A stretch of 24,622 nucleotides of DNA from IMG/VR virus record IMGVR_UViG_3300021185_000129, positions 1 to 24,622 of that record; one strand, written 5' to 3'. Shown here piece after piece: positions 6,023 through 15,681 of this stretch. The first letter of the stretch is position 1; each line of letters starts with the position of its first letter. The translations under genes and the position numbers were made by a program. Under the pieces are notes generated by a model, which saw nothing but the letters and a program-made list of their open reading frames with translations, was not told the DNA's origin and did not search any database. Source of the DNA: a virus.

Positions 6023-7837
6023 ATGGCAGCAATAAATGGAAGCATAGTATGGGGTCAGTTACCTTTATGGTTTAATGACAATACTTATGAAATGCAAAAC
6101 CAACAAAGAAGATTTAATGGAAATTACTTAGTTTGTGCAAATGAGCCAATGATATATCAAGCTATGTGGACATCTACAGGTGTAGATGAAATGTATGTTC
6201 CATCTGTATATAAAGATGTTGTTAATGTTATATTTAAAATTTATGCGACTACTGATTATCCTACTCCTGCTGCTTCTGCTGATTGGGACTTAATCGGTCA
6301 AATTAAAAAATCTAGGGACATACCAAATAATAATATAGTAAATTCTTCTGTATCTGCTTCTCAGAGGTTTACTGTTGATATCTCAAGAATAGTTGCAGAC
6401 CAATTATCTTACTCTTTAGTGCCTATAAATAAGGGTTCTTGGCAGAATCAAGAGTATGGAGGTATGAATGGTGGTGCTCAAAAGCAAGACAATATAACTG
6501 AAACAGTTAGCCCATATAATGTAACTAGAAATGGAGCATACAGAGCTATTAGAGTTAGGGCTGAAGTTGAAATGCTAGGAACTACAGGTGCTATAGAATT
6601 GTCATCTACTACAATATCATCTGCACCTCATGTAAGAGTTATAAATTCTGCACCGTCTATTAATTTAAAATCATACTACAATCAGGTTTTTACTTTACAA
6701 CAATGGACTGCTACTCAAAGTAATCAAAGAAGGGCATTAACAAATTGTCCTAATTCTACTCTTAATACAGTTTCAGTGCCTTTATATAAAAAAAGTGTTA
6801 GTATTTCAGATGAAGCAGAGTTTCTGCAATTCTTTGTAAGGACTAGCTATAATGGTAATGATGATACTGACTATTATAATCTATACGAGGTTTATGGCAG
6901 AGCATATAACAAAGATGGAAGTCAAGGATTAGATTTTGTTTTAGGTTCTGAATGGGAAAACTCTTTAGGTACCACTGCTATTTGTTCAGATATATCTCAT
7001 AACTTTCAGAAAGAAAATGCAACTACATTTGCTCATACACAAGAGCAATTATGTGTTCAAAATGTTTCTCCTGCATATATAAATTCTCACGCTTATGCTC
7101 CTCAAGAATCTGATTATCCTTATGTAACTGCTAGAACTCCAATAACTTCTAATACAGCATATTACAGGGTTTATGTTAGAGGGTTTTATAATGCAAATAA
7201 TCCTGCTCCAAATGATTGGGTAAACATAAGACACTCTAATGTGTATTGGTACTCTATCAATGATGAAGAACAAAAATCAGTATATGAAAATGTTAGATTT
7301 CATTGGCTTAACACTGCAGGAGGTATAGACTCATATACAGCAAGAAGAAATGTGATGGAATCGATAAGCATTAGCAAATCTTTAATGGAAACAAAATTGC
7401 CTAACAAAAGATATATGCAGGATAATGTTGATTCAGCAGGAGCTTCATTAGCAAATTCAGAATATTATAGTGATACAATGAGAGGGTATGATACTTATAG
7501 AGGTGGAACTGAGGTATTAAGCTCTGATGCTAAGGTGAATAATAGTGTTTATACAGAGCCATTGAATAATGTAGAAGCTAAATGGCTTAGGGAAATATTT
7601 CAATCTCCAAATGTTTGGATAGAACAAAAAACTGATAGTTCTGACCAAGAAAATTATGAGATGGATGAGGCATATCTTATGAATAATCTAAATTCTTACT
7701 TAAGGCCTGGAACATCAATATACAAACCTGTCATATTGACTAACTCAGAAATTGTGTCTTTAGACCAAGAAAATGGATTAGTAATGTATAATATTGAATA
7801 TACTGAATCTCAAGGGATTATAACACAAAGGAATTAA
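6023..7837 (+). CDS. Tail/baseplate structural protein
   Basis: A 604-residue beta-rich protein without signal peptide or membrane segment. It begins W-G-Q-L-P-L-W-F near residue 10 and contains, at about 423-440, the segment FHWLNTAGGIDSYTARR; I recall a W-L-N-x-x-G-G-x-D-S-Y pattern in large tail proteins of Bacteroidota phages and prophages. The many Ser, Thr, Asn and Tyr residues are typical of tail surface proteins. It lies between the LamG-bearing gene and the 888-residue tail protein, separated from the latter by a single base, so the two are probably made together. I infer a distal-tail or baseplate role; the family and exact position in the virion are not proved. Confidence 0.7.
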   Translation: MAAINGSIVWGQLPLWFNDNTYEMQNQQRRFNGNYLVCANEPMIYQAMWTSTGVDEMYVPSVYKDVVNVIFKIYATTDYPTPAASADWDLIGQIKKSRDIPNNNIVNSSVSASQRFTVDISRIVADQLSYSLVPINKGSWQNQEYGGMNGGAQKQDNITETVSPYNVTRNGAYRAIRVRAEVEMLGTTGAIELSSTTISSAPHVRVINSAPSINLKSYYNQVFTLQQWTATQSNQRRALTNCPNSTLNTVSVPLYKKSVSISDEAEFLQFFVRTSYNGNDDTDYYNLYEVYGRAYNKDGSQGLDFVLGSEWENSLGTTAICSDISHNFQKENATTFAHTQEQLCVQNVSPAYINSHAYAPQESDYPYVTARTPITSNTAYYRVYVRGFYNANNPAPNDWVNIRHSNVYWYSINDEEQKSVYENVRFHWLNTAGGIDSYTARRNVMESISISKSLMETKLPNKRYMQDNVDSAGASLANSEYYSDTMRGYDTYRGGTEVLSSDAKVNNSVYTEPLNNVEAKWLREIFQSPNVWIEQKTDSSDQENYEMDEAYLMNNLNSYLRPGTSIYKPVILTNSEIVSLDQENGLVMYNIEYTESQGIITQRN

Positions 7838-7838
7838 A

Positions 7839-10505
7839 ATGATTAAAATACAGTTACTAGACTATAAGTATGTATCAGCAGGAGTTATTAATTGGGACGA
7901 AAGTGTTATTGGAGATTTAGACGTTGGAGACTCAGATGAATTCCCTTTAGCTATGAGTTTTTCAGTAGCAGATGTTAGGAATTTAAACTCAAGAACAGGT
8001 ACTTACAGCAAGACATTTAAAATACCTGCAACTAAAAACAATAACAAAATCCTAAAGTCATCTTACGTTGAAGGCTCTTATATAGAAACAAATACAATCT
8101 CAAATCAAAAACAATGCAGAATAGAGGTAGACGAATCTTTAAGTATAGTAGGGCTTCTTCAATTAACTGCTGTTGGAAAATCTACTGAGCCATTATATTA
8201 TTCTTGTGTGTTTTATGGTAATAATGTTGATTGGGCATCAGCATTAGATAATAAACTATTAAAAGACTTGAGTGTAAATAGTGTTGAAGATGGGAGTGGT
8301 TGGGATAATCTTAATAGCAAAGGAGCAGGTACAGGTATTGGATTACAAGCAAACAGAGATTCTATAATTTCTACTTGGGACGTAGATAATGCAGTTTACA
8401 AGACTCCTTACGGAGGAAGTCAAGCGGCAAGTGATAAGCCTATAGTTTATCCTATTGTAGGTTATGGAGAAAATAATGAAGGAGGTTCTGATGGGACATT
8501 ACAACTACTTAAAACTAAGTGGGACGCTTTAGGAACAGGAAATTCAGGTAATATAGGGTATAGTGGTTGGTTCGATAATGGAGATGAATATCCAACTCCA
8601 ATACCTAGTATGGATTTTAGACCTGCTATATTTGTCTATGACATTATAAAGCAATTATTCAATCAAGAGAACTATACTATTGTATCTACATTTATTGAAA
8701 GTGATTTTTTTAAGGGAATAACAATGCTACTTCCTAACTTTAAACACAATAACGTAACACAAAGAATAGCTGAAAATAGTTTTTATGGTTCTTTTTCAGA
8801 TAAAGCATATGTTGGAAGCTTTCCTTATACTACACCCTCAATACTTGCAACTCAAGATTATTGGCCTTCATTTGTAATTAAATGGAATGGTAATGGAGTT
8901 TCAGGAACAAATAGTTTTGTTGTTGACGACCCTTCCTCAATGTATAGTGATAGTTCAGGGTATTTTACAATACAAGAATATGGTTTTTATGATATAAATG
9001 TGAGTAGTATTGGGGGTTGGCTAGATTCTGTTTGTGCAGGAACATCTGACAGGAATGAAGTTGATTACATTAGAATAAAATGCGAAGTAAGAACTGCAGG
9101 TCAGCAAAGTTGGAACAATATAGGAAATGCTTATGGACTTCCTGATGACAATGGAAGAATATATTATTCTTGTCCTGCTCCTCCTGTAGCTGACAAGCCA
9201 TATGACTTTGAAGATTTGCAAATAGAAAACCAATGGTTAAATAAAAATGATACTATTAGATTTAGACTATCTTATAAGATGGGTCACGGAAATAGTGGTA
9301 GCAGAACTATAGGTTGGGAAAACTATTTATATGGAGGAACAGGGGTAACAGGTATACCAACAGGAGGAACGTCAGGCTCTAATGGAAATATTTCTATAGT
9401 TCATAAGGGAGAAAATGTTGAGTACGGACAGACATTTGACTTGAAAAATGTTATAGACAATGAAAGCACACAATTAGGATTCTTAAGAGGTATTATCCAC
9501 GCTTTTAATCTTCAATTTACAACAGATACAGTTTCAAGAGCTGTTTATATAGAGCCATATAATGATTTTTACAAGAATCAAAACGAAGCAATAGATTGGA
9601 CTTATAAGGTAGACCAATCCCTAAGTCAAGAGGATAAATGGATTCAATCAGACTTAAAAAGAGAAATAATATTTAAGTACAAAACAGATTCTAATGATAA
9701 GGTAGTAGAGCATAGAGGTTTAACATATTGGGACGGAATACTAGATGAATATCCATACAGAGAGTTTTTAAGCAGTGAATTTGAAGTAGGTAAAAGTGTT
9801 TTTGAAAACCCATTTTTTGCAGGTTCTTACAACTCAAGAGATGGCCAAACCTTTGCAGGTTCTGCAACTGTACTGCAAACACCATACAGAGCAAATCTTT
9901 GGGGTCTTTGCGAGTCAGGAGCTGTGCCTACACAGGGTAGTGCCTGTAGACCTGATAAAGGATATAATTTTTTACCTAGATTAGTAAATTATGTTAAAAG
10001 TGCAACTTTTAATACATCATCACCTTCAAGATTTACTGCAGCAGTACAAGGTTGGAGTTCTTCTGATATAACGGTTATAATTCCAGGACTTTCGCAGACT
10101 AATATAAATCCATTCTTATGCTATGCTAATAGTATAGATAATGCCACTTTTATATCATCTCCTAGACAGCCATTGTCTTATGCTAGTGTAACTCAAGGTG
10201 GCTACGATGCTACTAATAATGTTATAAGCACTCCAACTGCTTACAAAGGGCTATATCAAACATATTACCAAGCTATGATTGAGCAATTAAAGTCTAATCC
10301 TAGAATAAAAACAATTTATGTTAATTTAAAATTATCTGATATAACAAATCTTGATTTAAGAAAATTAGTTTATATTGATGGCTATTACTATAGAATAAAC
10401 AGGATTATAGATTACAAGCCAAATAACAATGAAGTAACAAAAGTTGAACTTATGCTATGGTTAGATAAAGGGTATATTCCTGTAGATACAAGTTTTAATA
10501 GTTAA
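7839..10505 (+). CDS. Large tail/baseplate protein (IPATKNN motif)
   Basis: An 888-residue protein. The N-terminal domain includes FSVADVRNLNSRTGTYSKTF followed by K-I-P-A-T-K-N-N (about residues 41-68), a segment I associate with baseplate-hub or tail-associated proteins of Bacteroidota phages. The middle is Gly/Ser/Asn-rich beta structure with several aromatic clusters. The C-terminal part (LKLSDITNLDLRKLVYIDGYYYRINRI, about 825-851 in pieces) resembles the closing beta-barrel of tail hub proteins, where the chain refolds onto the tail tube. No lytic enzyme motif is seen. It is likely the tail-tip or hub component that anchors fibres. The tail assignment is fairly sure; the hub role is inferred. 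Confidence 0.7.
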   Translation: MIKIQLLDYKYVSAGVINWDESVIGDLDVGDSDEFPLAMSFSVADVRNLNSRTGTYSKTFKIPATKNNNKILKSSYVEGSYIETNTISNQKQCRIEVDESLSIVGLLQLTAVGKSTEPLYYSCVFYGNNVDWASALDNKLLKDLSVNSVEDGSGWDNLNSKGAGTGIGLQANRDSIISTWDVDNAVYKTPYGGSQAASDKPIVYPIVGYGENNEGGSDGTLQLLKTKWDALGTGNSGNIGYSGWFDNGDEYPTPIPSMDFRPAIFVYDIIKQLFNQENYTIVSTFIESDFFKGITMLLPNFKHNNVTQRIAENSFYGSFSDKAYVGSFPYTTPSILATQDYWPSFVIKWNGNGVSGTNSFVVDDPSSMYSDSSGYFTIQEYGFYDINVSSIGGWLDSVCAGTSDRNEVDYIRIKCEVRTAGQQSWNNIGNAYGLPDDNGRIYYSCPAPPVADKPYDFEDLQIENQWLNKNDTIRFRLSYKMGHGNSGSRTIGWENYLYGGTGVTGIPTGGTSGSNGNISIVHKGENVEYGQTFDLKNVIDNESTQLGFLRGIIHAFNLQFTTDTVSRAVYIEPYNDFYKNQNEAIDWTYKVDQSLSQEDKWIQSDLKREIIFKYKTDSNDKVVEHRGLTYWDGILDEYPYREFLSSEFEVGKSVFENPFFAGSYNSRDGQTFAGSATVLQTPYRANLWGLCESGAVPTQGSACRPDKGYNFLPRLVNYVKSATFNTSSPSRFTAAVQGWSSSDITVIIPGLSQTNINPFLCYANSIDNATFISSPRQPLSYASVTQGGYDATNNVISTPTAYKGLYQTYYQAMIEQLKSNPRIKTIYVNLKLSDITNLDLRKLVYIDGYYYRINRIIDYKPNNNEVTKVELMLWLDKGYIPVDTSFNS

Positions 10506-10514
10506 ATAAAAAAA

Positions 10515-11246
10515 ATGGATAGACAAATAAATGATAATGGACAGGCTTTACAAAGAGGTTTAGATGTTTTTATATCTGTACCTATATTATCTAATGAATA
10601 CCTTTCATATGGAGATTCTTTTGTGTCTAGTACATTAAGCACAACAACTATAGACACCTCAACTGCAGATTATGCAACTGAAGCAGTAACCTCAGCAAGT
10701 ATGCCTACTTACTCTAACTCTAATTGGCAGAGATACGGAAGTGATGGGACTATATATCCCTCTGTTACTGAGGTTGAGCCATTTTCATCTAACAACATTA
10801 TAGGTATAAACGCAAAAGTAACATCAGGTGTGAGTTCTCATTCAGGAATTTTTCAAGAACTAAAAACACTTATAATAGGTAAAGAATATAATATTAAAAT
10901 AAGTTTTCATCAAGCAAATATATTAGGAACTATTGCTATTTCAAGATTATATAATTCTAATACGTTTCCATCTGTATTGACTCAATCTGATGTAACAAGT
11001 TATGATTTACCTGTAAGTGAGATAAGTCTTGACTTTATAGCTTATAGCGTAAGTGATATACTATTTATAGATTTCTCATCATCTGTAAATGATTCTCAAG
11101 TAAAAATATCATCTATATCGGTTAAAGAAAAGAATAGCTATAGCTTACCTGTTATAGCTGAAATGCCAAGAATAGGATTTTCTAAAGTATTAAGGAGAGT
11201 TTATGACCAATCAATACCTCTTGAGGAGGGAGAAACTATTACATAA
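10515..11246 (+). CDS. Small tail protein with carbohydrate-binding-like domain
   Basis: A 243-residue protein. Residues about 70-200 resemble a CBM4/9-like beta-sandwich: a segment ending G-I-F-Q-E-L, the strand IIGKEYNIKISFHQ, and a closing strand VKISSISVKEKN. The same layout appears twice in the tail-fibre gene at 23168 (GKTYEFSYEI and NVSVREF; GKTYIASVDL and NVSVKEV), which suggests shared ancestry of the module. The C-terminus (PRIGFSKVLRRVYDQSIPL) is unrelated and may dock onto the tail. It follows the 888-residue tail protein and ends in TAATG with the next gene. A glycan-binding decoration of the tail tip is the likely role. Confidence 0.65.
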   Translation: MDRQINDNGQALQRGLDVFISVPILSNEYLSYGDSFVSSTLSTTTIDTSTADYATEAVTSASMPTYSNSNWQRYGSDGTIYPSVTEVEPFSSNNIIGINAKVTSGVSSHSGIFQELKTLIIGKEYNIKISFHQANILGTIAISRLYNSNTFPSVLTQSDVTSYDLPVSEISLDFIAYSVSDILFIDFSSSVNDSQVKISSISVKEKNSYSLPVIAEMPRIGFSKVLRRVYDQSIPLEEGETIT

Positions 11247-11764
11247 TGGCTAAAGATTTACAAATAATAAGAGAAAGTCTGCACAAGGTAGGGCAAAAGT
11301 ATATTTTAGCTTTACAACAAGAACTTGAGTTTCAAAAACATATTGCTTCAGGAAATTTGGCTGAAAGTTTTTTTACAAGAGTTCATAAAGCTAGAGGAAG
11401 CTTAATAATGGATGTGATGAATAATACTCCATATATGTGGATTGTAAATAATGGTTCTTCTCCATTTGAGCCTAGCTATAATGAGATTGCTAAATGGGTA
11501 GAAGAAAAACAATTTAGCTTTGAGAATAAAGAGCATAAACATAATGTAGTGGCTCATATAGTAAGTGAGATAGCTACAAGTGGTTTGCCTACTCCTATGG
11601 GTAAGCTAGTATCATCAAGAAGAAAATTCTTTATAGAGTCTGCGTTTCAAATGGCTAATTCTAGTGGGTTGCAAGAAGCAATGGAACAAGATATATTAAG
11701 ACAGATAGACAAGGAGATAGGAGAGGTAGGAAAAAGTAAGGCGATTCAATTAACAATAAGCTAG
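11246..11764 (+). CDS. HK97 gp10-like head-tail/tail completion protein
   Basis: A 172-residue protein with the general plan of HK97 gp10 / minor tail proteins: an N-terminal helix, then S-G-N-L-A-E-S-F (about 35-42), the strand YMWIVNNGSSPFEPS (about 69-83), a helix containing I-A-K-W-V-E-E-K, and a C-terminal helical region preceded by S-S-R-R-K-F-F-I-E-S-A. Members of this group join the head to the tail or close the tail end. It sits directly before the tape measure gene and begins in a TAATG overlap with the gene before it. The resemblance is by pattern only, so the specific family is moderately sure and the tail role more so. Confidence 0.6.
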   Translation: MAKDLQIIRESLHKVGQKYILALQQELEFQKHIASGNLAESFFTRVHKARGSLIMDVMNNTPYMWIVNNGSSPFEPSYNEIAKWVEEKQFSFENKEHKHNVVAHIVSEIATSGLPTPMGKLVSSRRKFFIESAFQMANSSGLQEAMEQDILRQIDKEIGEVGKSKAIQLTIS

Positions 11765-11773
11765 AACAAACAT

Positions 11774-14700
11774 ATGACATTAAATAGTAAAGTAGCAATA
11801 GAGGTAGAAATCAAAAACATTAAAAAAGTTGCTGATTTAAAAAAAGAGTTAAAGGATTTAAGAAAAGAACAAAGAGAATCTGAAAAACAAGCTAAGACAG
11901 GTCAGTTTACCTCCAAGAAAGCAGAAAAGCAATACATTGCAAATGCTAAAGCTATTAAAACAAAATCTAAAAGCTTAAGAGATTTAAACAAAACCTTAAG
12001 TACAACAGAAAAAGAAACAAAAAAAGTTACAAAAGCTAACAATGGTATGGCAAAGCAGTTTGTCAAAGGAGCTGCGGCTATTGGAATTGTAGTTGGTGCT
12101 TTTAGAGCTGTTACTAGAGTTATAAGCTCTGTAGTAAGTGTGTTTACAGAATTTGAGTTTGTAATGGCTAAAGTAAATGCTGTTTCTGGAGCAACTGAAC
12201 AAGAATTTAAAGCATTGACTAAAACTGCTGAAGAATTGGGTAGAACAACATTCTTTACTGCTACTCAGGTTGGAGAGCTTATGTTAAACTTCTCTAAGCT
12301 TGGTTTTTCAGCACAAGAGATACAAAATGCAGTTGAGCCTACTCTTAATCTAGCAACTGCAACAGGTAGTGATTTGGCTAGAGCAGCAACAGTAGCAGGT
12401 TCTGCTATTAGAGGATTTGGATTAGATGCTGACCAAACAGCAAGAGTTACAGATGTAATGGCTGTGTCTTTCAGTAATTCTGCTATGGATATTGAAAAGT
12501 GGCAAACGTCTATGACGAAAGTTGCTCCTATTGCTAAAGAAGCAGGATTCTCTATTGAAGATACTGCAGCTATTATGTCTCAATTAGCAGATTCAGGTAT
12601 TGAAGCTTCTATTGCAGGTACATCTTTAAGAAACATATTGCTTAAAATGCAAGACCCTGCATCTGATTTATCACAAGCATTTGGTGGTACTATTCACTCT
12701 TTAGACGAGTTGATACCTGCCTTTCAAAAGTTTAGAGAAGAAGGTGGTGGAATGGCTGAAATACTAAGAGTTGTTGATTTAAGACAAGCTGCTGCTTTTG
12801 AGCAAATGCTTAGTAATGTAGATAAGATAGAACAACTTAGAAATAAAATGAACGAAGCTAATGGAGAGTCTGCTAGAATGGCTAAAGTCATTGGAGATAC
12901 ACTTCAGGGTGCTTTTTTAAAGTTTACTTCTGCCGTTCAAGGACTATCTATATCTATAATGAAAGACTTTGCAAAAGGATTTCAAAATGCCATAGAAAAT
13001 GTATCTAAATTTATTACTGTTCTTTCTGAGAATAGCGAAATTATAACAAAAGTAATTAAGGGTATAGCTACTCTTGCTAAAGGATTTGCTGCAGGTTTTT
13101 TAGCTTTAAAAACATTAACTGCAGGTATGTGGCTTTACAGAGCAGGTGTGACTGCTGTTTCGGTAGCAACAGGAACTGCTACTATAGCTACAAAAAGATT
13201 TATTGTAAGTCTTACAGGTCTTAAGGTTGCTATTGCCAAAACAGGTTTAGGACTGTTTGTTATTGCATTAGCAGAAGTGGCTTCTAATTTTTTATTTGCT
13301 AATGATGAAGCAGAAGATTTTAACGAAACTATGGACGTTAGTCTTGACCAAGCTGCTAGACTTAAAAAAATAGAGGAGGACTTGAACAAAGTTATGGTCA
13401 AAAGACTTGCAGATACAAAGAAAGGTGCAGAAATTAATATAGGCTTAATTAGGAGTGAAATACAAGAAAGGAGGAATCTATTACACCAATCTACACTTAA
13501 TTTAGGGGAGTTTGTAGGTAACATAAAAACGATTTCAGAAGAAGAAGAAAAAGCTCTTAATAAAGCTATTAAAAGACTTGAAACAAGGCTAGAGCTTGAA
13601 ACCGAAAACCTAAAACAAATAAAACAAAGACTTGCTGATGAAAAAGCAATGGAGAATGATTTATTAACTATTCAGAAAAAGAAATTAGATGATGCCAATA
13701 AAATGGCAGCAACAACTGAAGAACAGCAAACAGCTAAAAATAAGTTAATAACCACTATACAAAAAGAAATTGACAGGCTTAATGCTTTAGGAAAAGCTGA
13801 AAAAGAAGTAAAAAAAGAAAAGGTAGACAATACAGATGCTGATTGGGAGAGAATAGAGGTGATGAAAACTGTATTGTCAGGAGCTAGAGAATTAGAAGAA
13901 GCAGAAAAGCTATTAAGGGATTTAGCTATAGAGAGAGCACAAGCAGAATTAGATGCTATACCTATTACTATTATGAACGGAAATATTCGTTTAGAGCTTG
14001 AGCAAAAAATACTAGACTTAAAGCTTAAAAACCGAAAAGAAAGTGAAAAAGGAGAAAAACAAGATGAGAAATCTTTAAAGAAAGGTATAAAAGCATATTC
14101 AGATTTAGGTAGTGCATTACAAGAGGTGGCAGGAGAAAATGAAAAGTTAAATGGAATTAGAAAAGCAGGGGAAGCTATTACTAAGGCAGCGGCAATAGCA
14201 GAGTCTATTTTAAATTTACAAAAATCTATAGCACTTGTTACTGAAGGAAAATTGACTATAGCAAAGTTATTAGGCACAAAGGCTACAATAGCAGGTACAG
14301 CAGCTACAATAGCTGATACTATAGCAGAAGTAGTAAGTATAATACCTAAAGCAATATCTGCAGTTTTAAGTTCTATGAAAGGGCCTTTTGGTTTGTTCGC
14401 AGGTATAGCGGCATTTGCATTTATCTCTAAACTTTTAAAAATGAAGTTTGAAGATGGAGGTATAGTTGATGATGGTAGTAAGTTTGCAGATGGTGGAATG
14501 GTACACGGCCCTAGCCACGCACAAGGAGGTGTTAAGTTTGCTGTAGGAGGTAGAGTAAATGAATTAGAAGGTGGAGAAGCAGTTATCAATAAAAGGAGTA
14601 CAGCAATGTTTAGAAATCAACTTTCAGCTATGAATCAAGCAGGTGGTGGTGTTAAGTTTGCTGATGGTGGTTTATTAAGCTCTCCTCAATTTACTGAAGC

Positions 14701-14833
14701 TCAATTTGGTGCTACTAATCAATCACAAATGCTAGGAGCTATGCAAGGTCAAAGAAAGGTAGTAGTAGTAGAATCAGACATAACAGACAGTCAGTCAACT
14801 GTTAGTGTAATACAATCTAATGCAACATTTTAA
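11774..14833 (+). CDS. Tail tape measure protein
   Basis: A 1019-residue protein that sets tail length and is probably ejected with the DNA. Residues 10-100 are a Lys/Glu-rich coiled coil. Residues about 120-300 match the TP901-type tape-measure core (FEFVMAKVNAVSG, TFFTATQVGELMLNFSKLGF, then A-G-T-S-L-R-N-I-L-L-K-M-Q-D-P). Hydrophobic, potentially membrane-inserting stretches lie at about 420-510 and 835-890, separated by more coiled coil. The C-terminus has four K-F-x-x-G-G repeats (KFEDGG, KFADGG, KFAVGG, KFADGG) and an E-L-E-G-G-E-A-V-I motif common at tape-measure ends. At roughly 0.15 nm per residue, a rule known for this family, the tail would be about 150 nm. The start has an ACATATG context and no SD. 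Confidence 0.95.
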   Translation: MTLNSKVAIEVEIKNIKKVADLKKELKDLRKEQRESEKQAKTGQFTSKKAEKQYIANAKAIKTKSKSLRDLNKTLSTTEKETKKVTKANNGMAKQFVKGAAAIGIVVGAFRAVTRVISSVVSVFTEFEFVMAKVNAVSGATEQEFKALTKTAEELGRTTFFTATQVGELMLNFSKLGFSAQEIQNAVEPTLNLATATGSDLARAATVAGSAIRGFGLDADQTARVTDVMAVSFSNSAMDIEKWQTSMTKVAPIAKEAGFSIEDTAAIMSQLADSGIEASIAGTSLRNILLKMQDPASDLSQAFGGTIHSLDELIPAFQKFREEGGGMAEILRVVDLRQAAAFEQMLSNVDKIEQLRNKMNEANGESARMAKVIGDTLQGAFLKFTSAVQGLSISIMKDFAKGFQNAIENVSKFITVLSENSEIITKVIKGIATLAKGFAAGFLALKTLTAGMWLYRAGVTAVSVATGTATIATKRFIVSLTGLKVAIAKTGLGLFVIALAEVASNFLFANDEAEDFNETMDVSLDQAARLKKIEEDLNKVMVKRLADTKKGAEINIGLIRSEIQERRNLLHQSTLNLGEFVGNIKTISEEEEKALNKAIKRLETRLELETENLKQIKQRLADEKAMENDLLTIQKKKLDDANKMAATTEEQQTAKNKLITTIQKEIDRLNALGKAEKEVKKEKVDNTDADWERIEVMKTVLSGARELEEAEKLLRDLAIERAQAELDAIPITIMNGNIRLELEQKILDLKLKNRKESEKGEKQDEKSLKKGIKAYSDLGSALQEVAGENEKLNGIRKAGEAITKAAAIAESILNLQKSIALVTEGKLTIAKLLGTKATIAGTAATIADTIAEVVSIIPKAISAVLSSMKGPFGLFAGIAAFAFISKLLKMKFEDGGIVDDGSKFADGGMVHGPSHAQGGVKFAVGGRVNELEGGEAVINKRSTAMFRNQLSAMNQAGGGVKFADGGLLSSPQFTEAQFGATNQSQMLGAMQGQRKVVVVESDITDSQSTVSVIQSNATF

Positions 14834-14844
14834 AATTTAAACAT

Positions 14845-15045
14845 ATGTTTGTTGATAAAAAAGTAAAGAAAGATAGGCTAGATACTTGTAAAAAGTGCGA
14901 CTTTTACAGAAACCTATTAATGTTAAAATATCCTAAATGGACTAAAGGAGCAAGGTGTGGAAAGTGTACTTGTTTCTTAGACGCTAAAGCTACTCTCACT
15001 AAAGAATATTTTGGAGAGTGCCCTTTAGGTAAGTGGAAAGAGTAA
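14845..15045 (+). CDS. Small Cys-rich zinc-ribbon-like phage protein
   Basis: A 66-residue protein with cysteines at 15, 18, 38, 41, 43 and 59. The motif R-L-D-T-C-K-K-C comes first, then R-C-G-K-C-T-C-F-L-D-A-K-A-T-L, and it ends in C-P-L-G-K-W. I recognise this layout from small phage proteins of unknown function that lie among structural genes of many tailed phages. Four or more of the cysteines probably bind one zinc ion. The gene starts in an ACATATG context 11 bases after the tape measure stop and is followed by another Cys-bearing gene. No role has been shown that I can name; a tail or assembly accessory role, or nucleic-acid binding, are both possible. Confidence 0.75.
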   Translation: MFVDKKVKKDRLDTCKKCDFYRNLLMLKYPKWTKGARCGKCTCFLDAKATLTKEYFGECPLGKWKE

Positions 15046-15062
15046 TAACTAAACCTAATAAT

Positions 15063-15314
15063 ATGCAAAATCAATTTGATGTAGTTTTGTCTAAACTAAC
15101 AGAAGATGAAAAAGATGAAATAGTAAAATTAAAGGAGCAGAATCTTAAAGATATGAACTCTAAAAATACTTACAATAATACAGCTTTAAATCATTTTTTT
15201 AATTTATGGTCAAGGCATTTCCCTCAAGTAAGACAAAGTAAAAATTGCAAAGGATGTAGAAAAAGTGTAGTTGCATTTTATCATAATCTTGCTGACGTAA
15301 TAACAAAAAAATAA
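15063..15314 (+). CDS. Small CxxC protein, function unknown
   Basis: An 83-residue protein from the ATG at 15063. A GTG at 15033 in the same frame would overlap the previous gene and is less likely. The N-terminal half is a charged helix. The C-terminal half has H52, then N-C-K-G-C-R-K-S (C62, C65), and H74, which together could hold a metal ion. It lies between another Cys-rich gene and a helix-turn-helix-like gene, all tightly spaced between the tape measure and the prohead protease. I do not recognise a characterised family. Its position in the late operon suggests a virion-assembly or regulatory accessory. Confidence 0.65.
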   Translation: MQNQFDVVLSKLTEDEKDEIVKLKEQNLKDMNSKNTYNNTALNHFFNLWSRHFPQVRQSKNCKGCRKSVVAFYHNLADVITKK

Positions 15315-15317
15315 CAT

Positions 15318-15638
15318 ATGGCTAAGAAACAAAATGACATTCAAGTTGTTGAAGAATATTTAGAAGTTTTAAATGATGAAGTTAGTTTAAGGTTTGATAA
15401 TCCAACATCAAAAGATACCATAAGACATCTAATTGAAAAAGGTATTATATCTCCAAAAACTTTAAGAAACTATATGATAATATATGACTTTGATACTATA
15501 CTAGAATTCAATGAAGGCAACAGAACTCATACCTTTATGGACATATCTATTAAGTATGAAATCTCAGAAAGACAAGCACAAACTATAGTTTACAAAGAAA
15601 GGAAAAAACAAGAGATATCTTCTAATATAACTTATTAG
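15318..15638 (+). CDS. Small protein with C-terminal helix-turn-helix-like segment
   Basis: A 106-residue protein starting in an ACATATG context three bases after the previous stop. Residues about 70-97 (T-F-M-D-I-S-I-K-Y-E-I-S-E-R-Q-A-Q-T-I-V) read as a helix-turn-helix: a first helix, a turn at E-I-S, then a recognition helix followed by basic K-E-R-K-K. The N-terminal part (VVEEYLEVLND, DTIRHLIEKGIISPKTLRNY) is also helical. It could be a DNA-binding regulator of late genes or a small terminase-like protein. Small terminases share such a fold, but the gene next to the large terminase is the better candidate for that role. A TAnnTTTG element follows the gene. Confidence 0.6.
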   Translation: MAKKQNDIQVVEEYLEVLNDEVSLRFDNPTSKDTIRHLIEKGIISPKTLRNYMIIYDFDTILEFNEGNRTHTFMDISIKYEISERQAQTIVYKERKKQEISSNITY

Positions 15639-15681
15639 TAATTTATTCCTAAAACTGCGTAAGTTTATTATAACTAAAATC

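Noticed and set aside
9796-9984. 62-residue plus-strand frame inside the 888-residue tail gene
   Set aside because: It lies fully within a strong longer gene in another frame and has no motif.
13135-13524. 129-residue open frame on the minus strand
   Set aside because: Antisense to the tape measure hydrophobic region; no recognisable features.
13672-14589. 305-residue open frame on the minus strand
   Set aside because: It lies wholly inside the tape measure gene; its Ser/Ala/Phe-rich sequence is what the reverse of Lys/Glu-rich coiled coil produces. No start context or known motif.
15033-15062. GTG start extending the CxxC protein by 10 residues
   Set aside because: It would overlap the preceding gene; an ATG at 15063 follows that gene's stop at the usual spacing.
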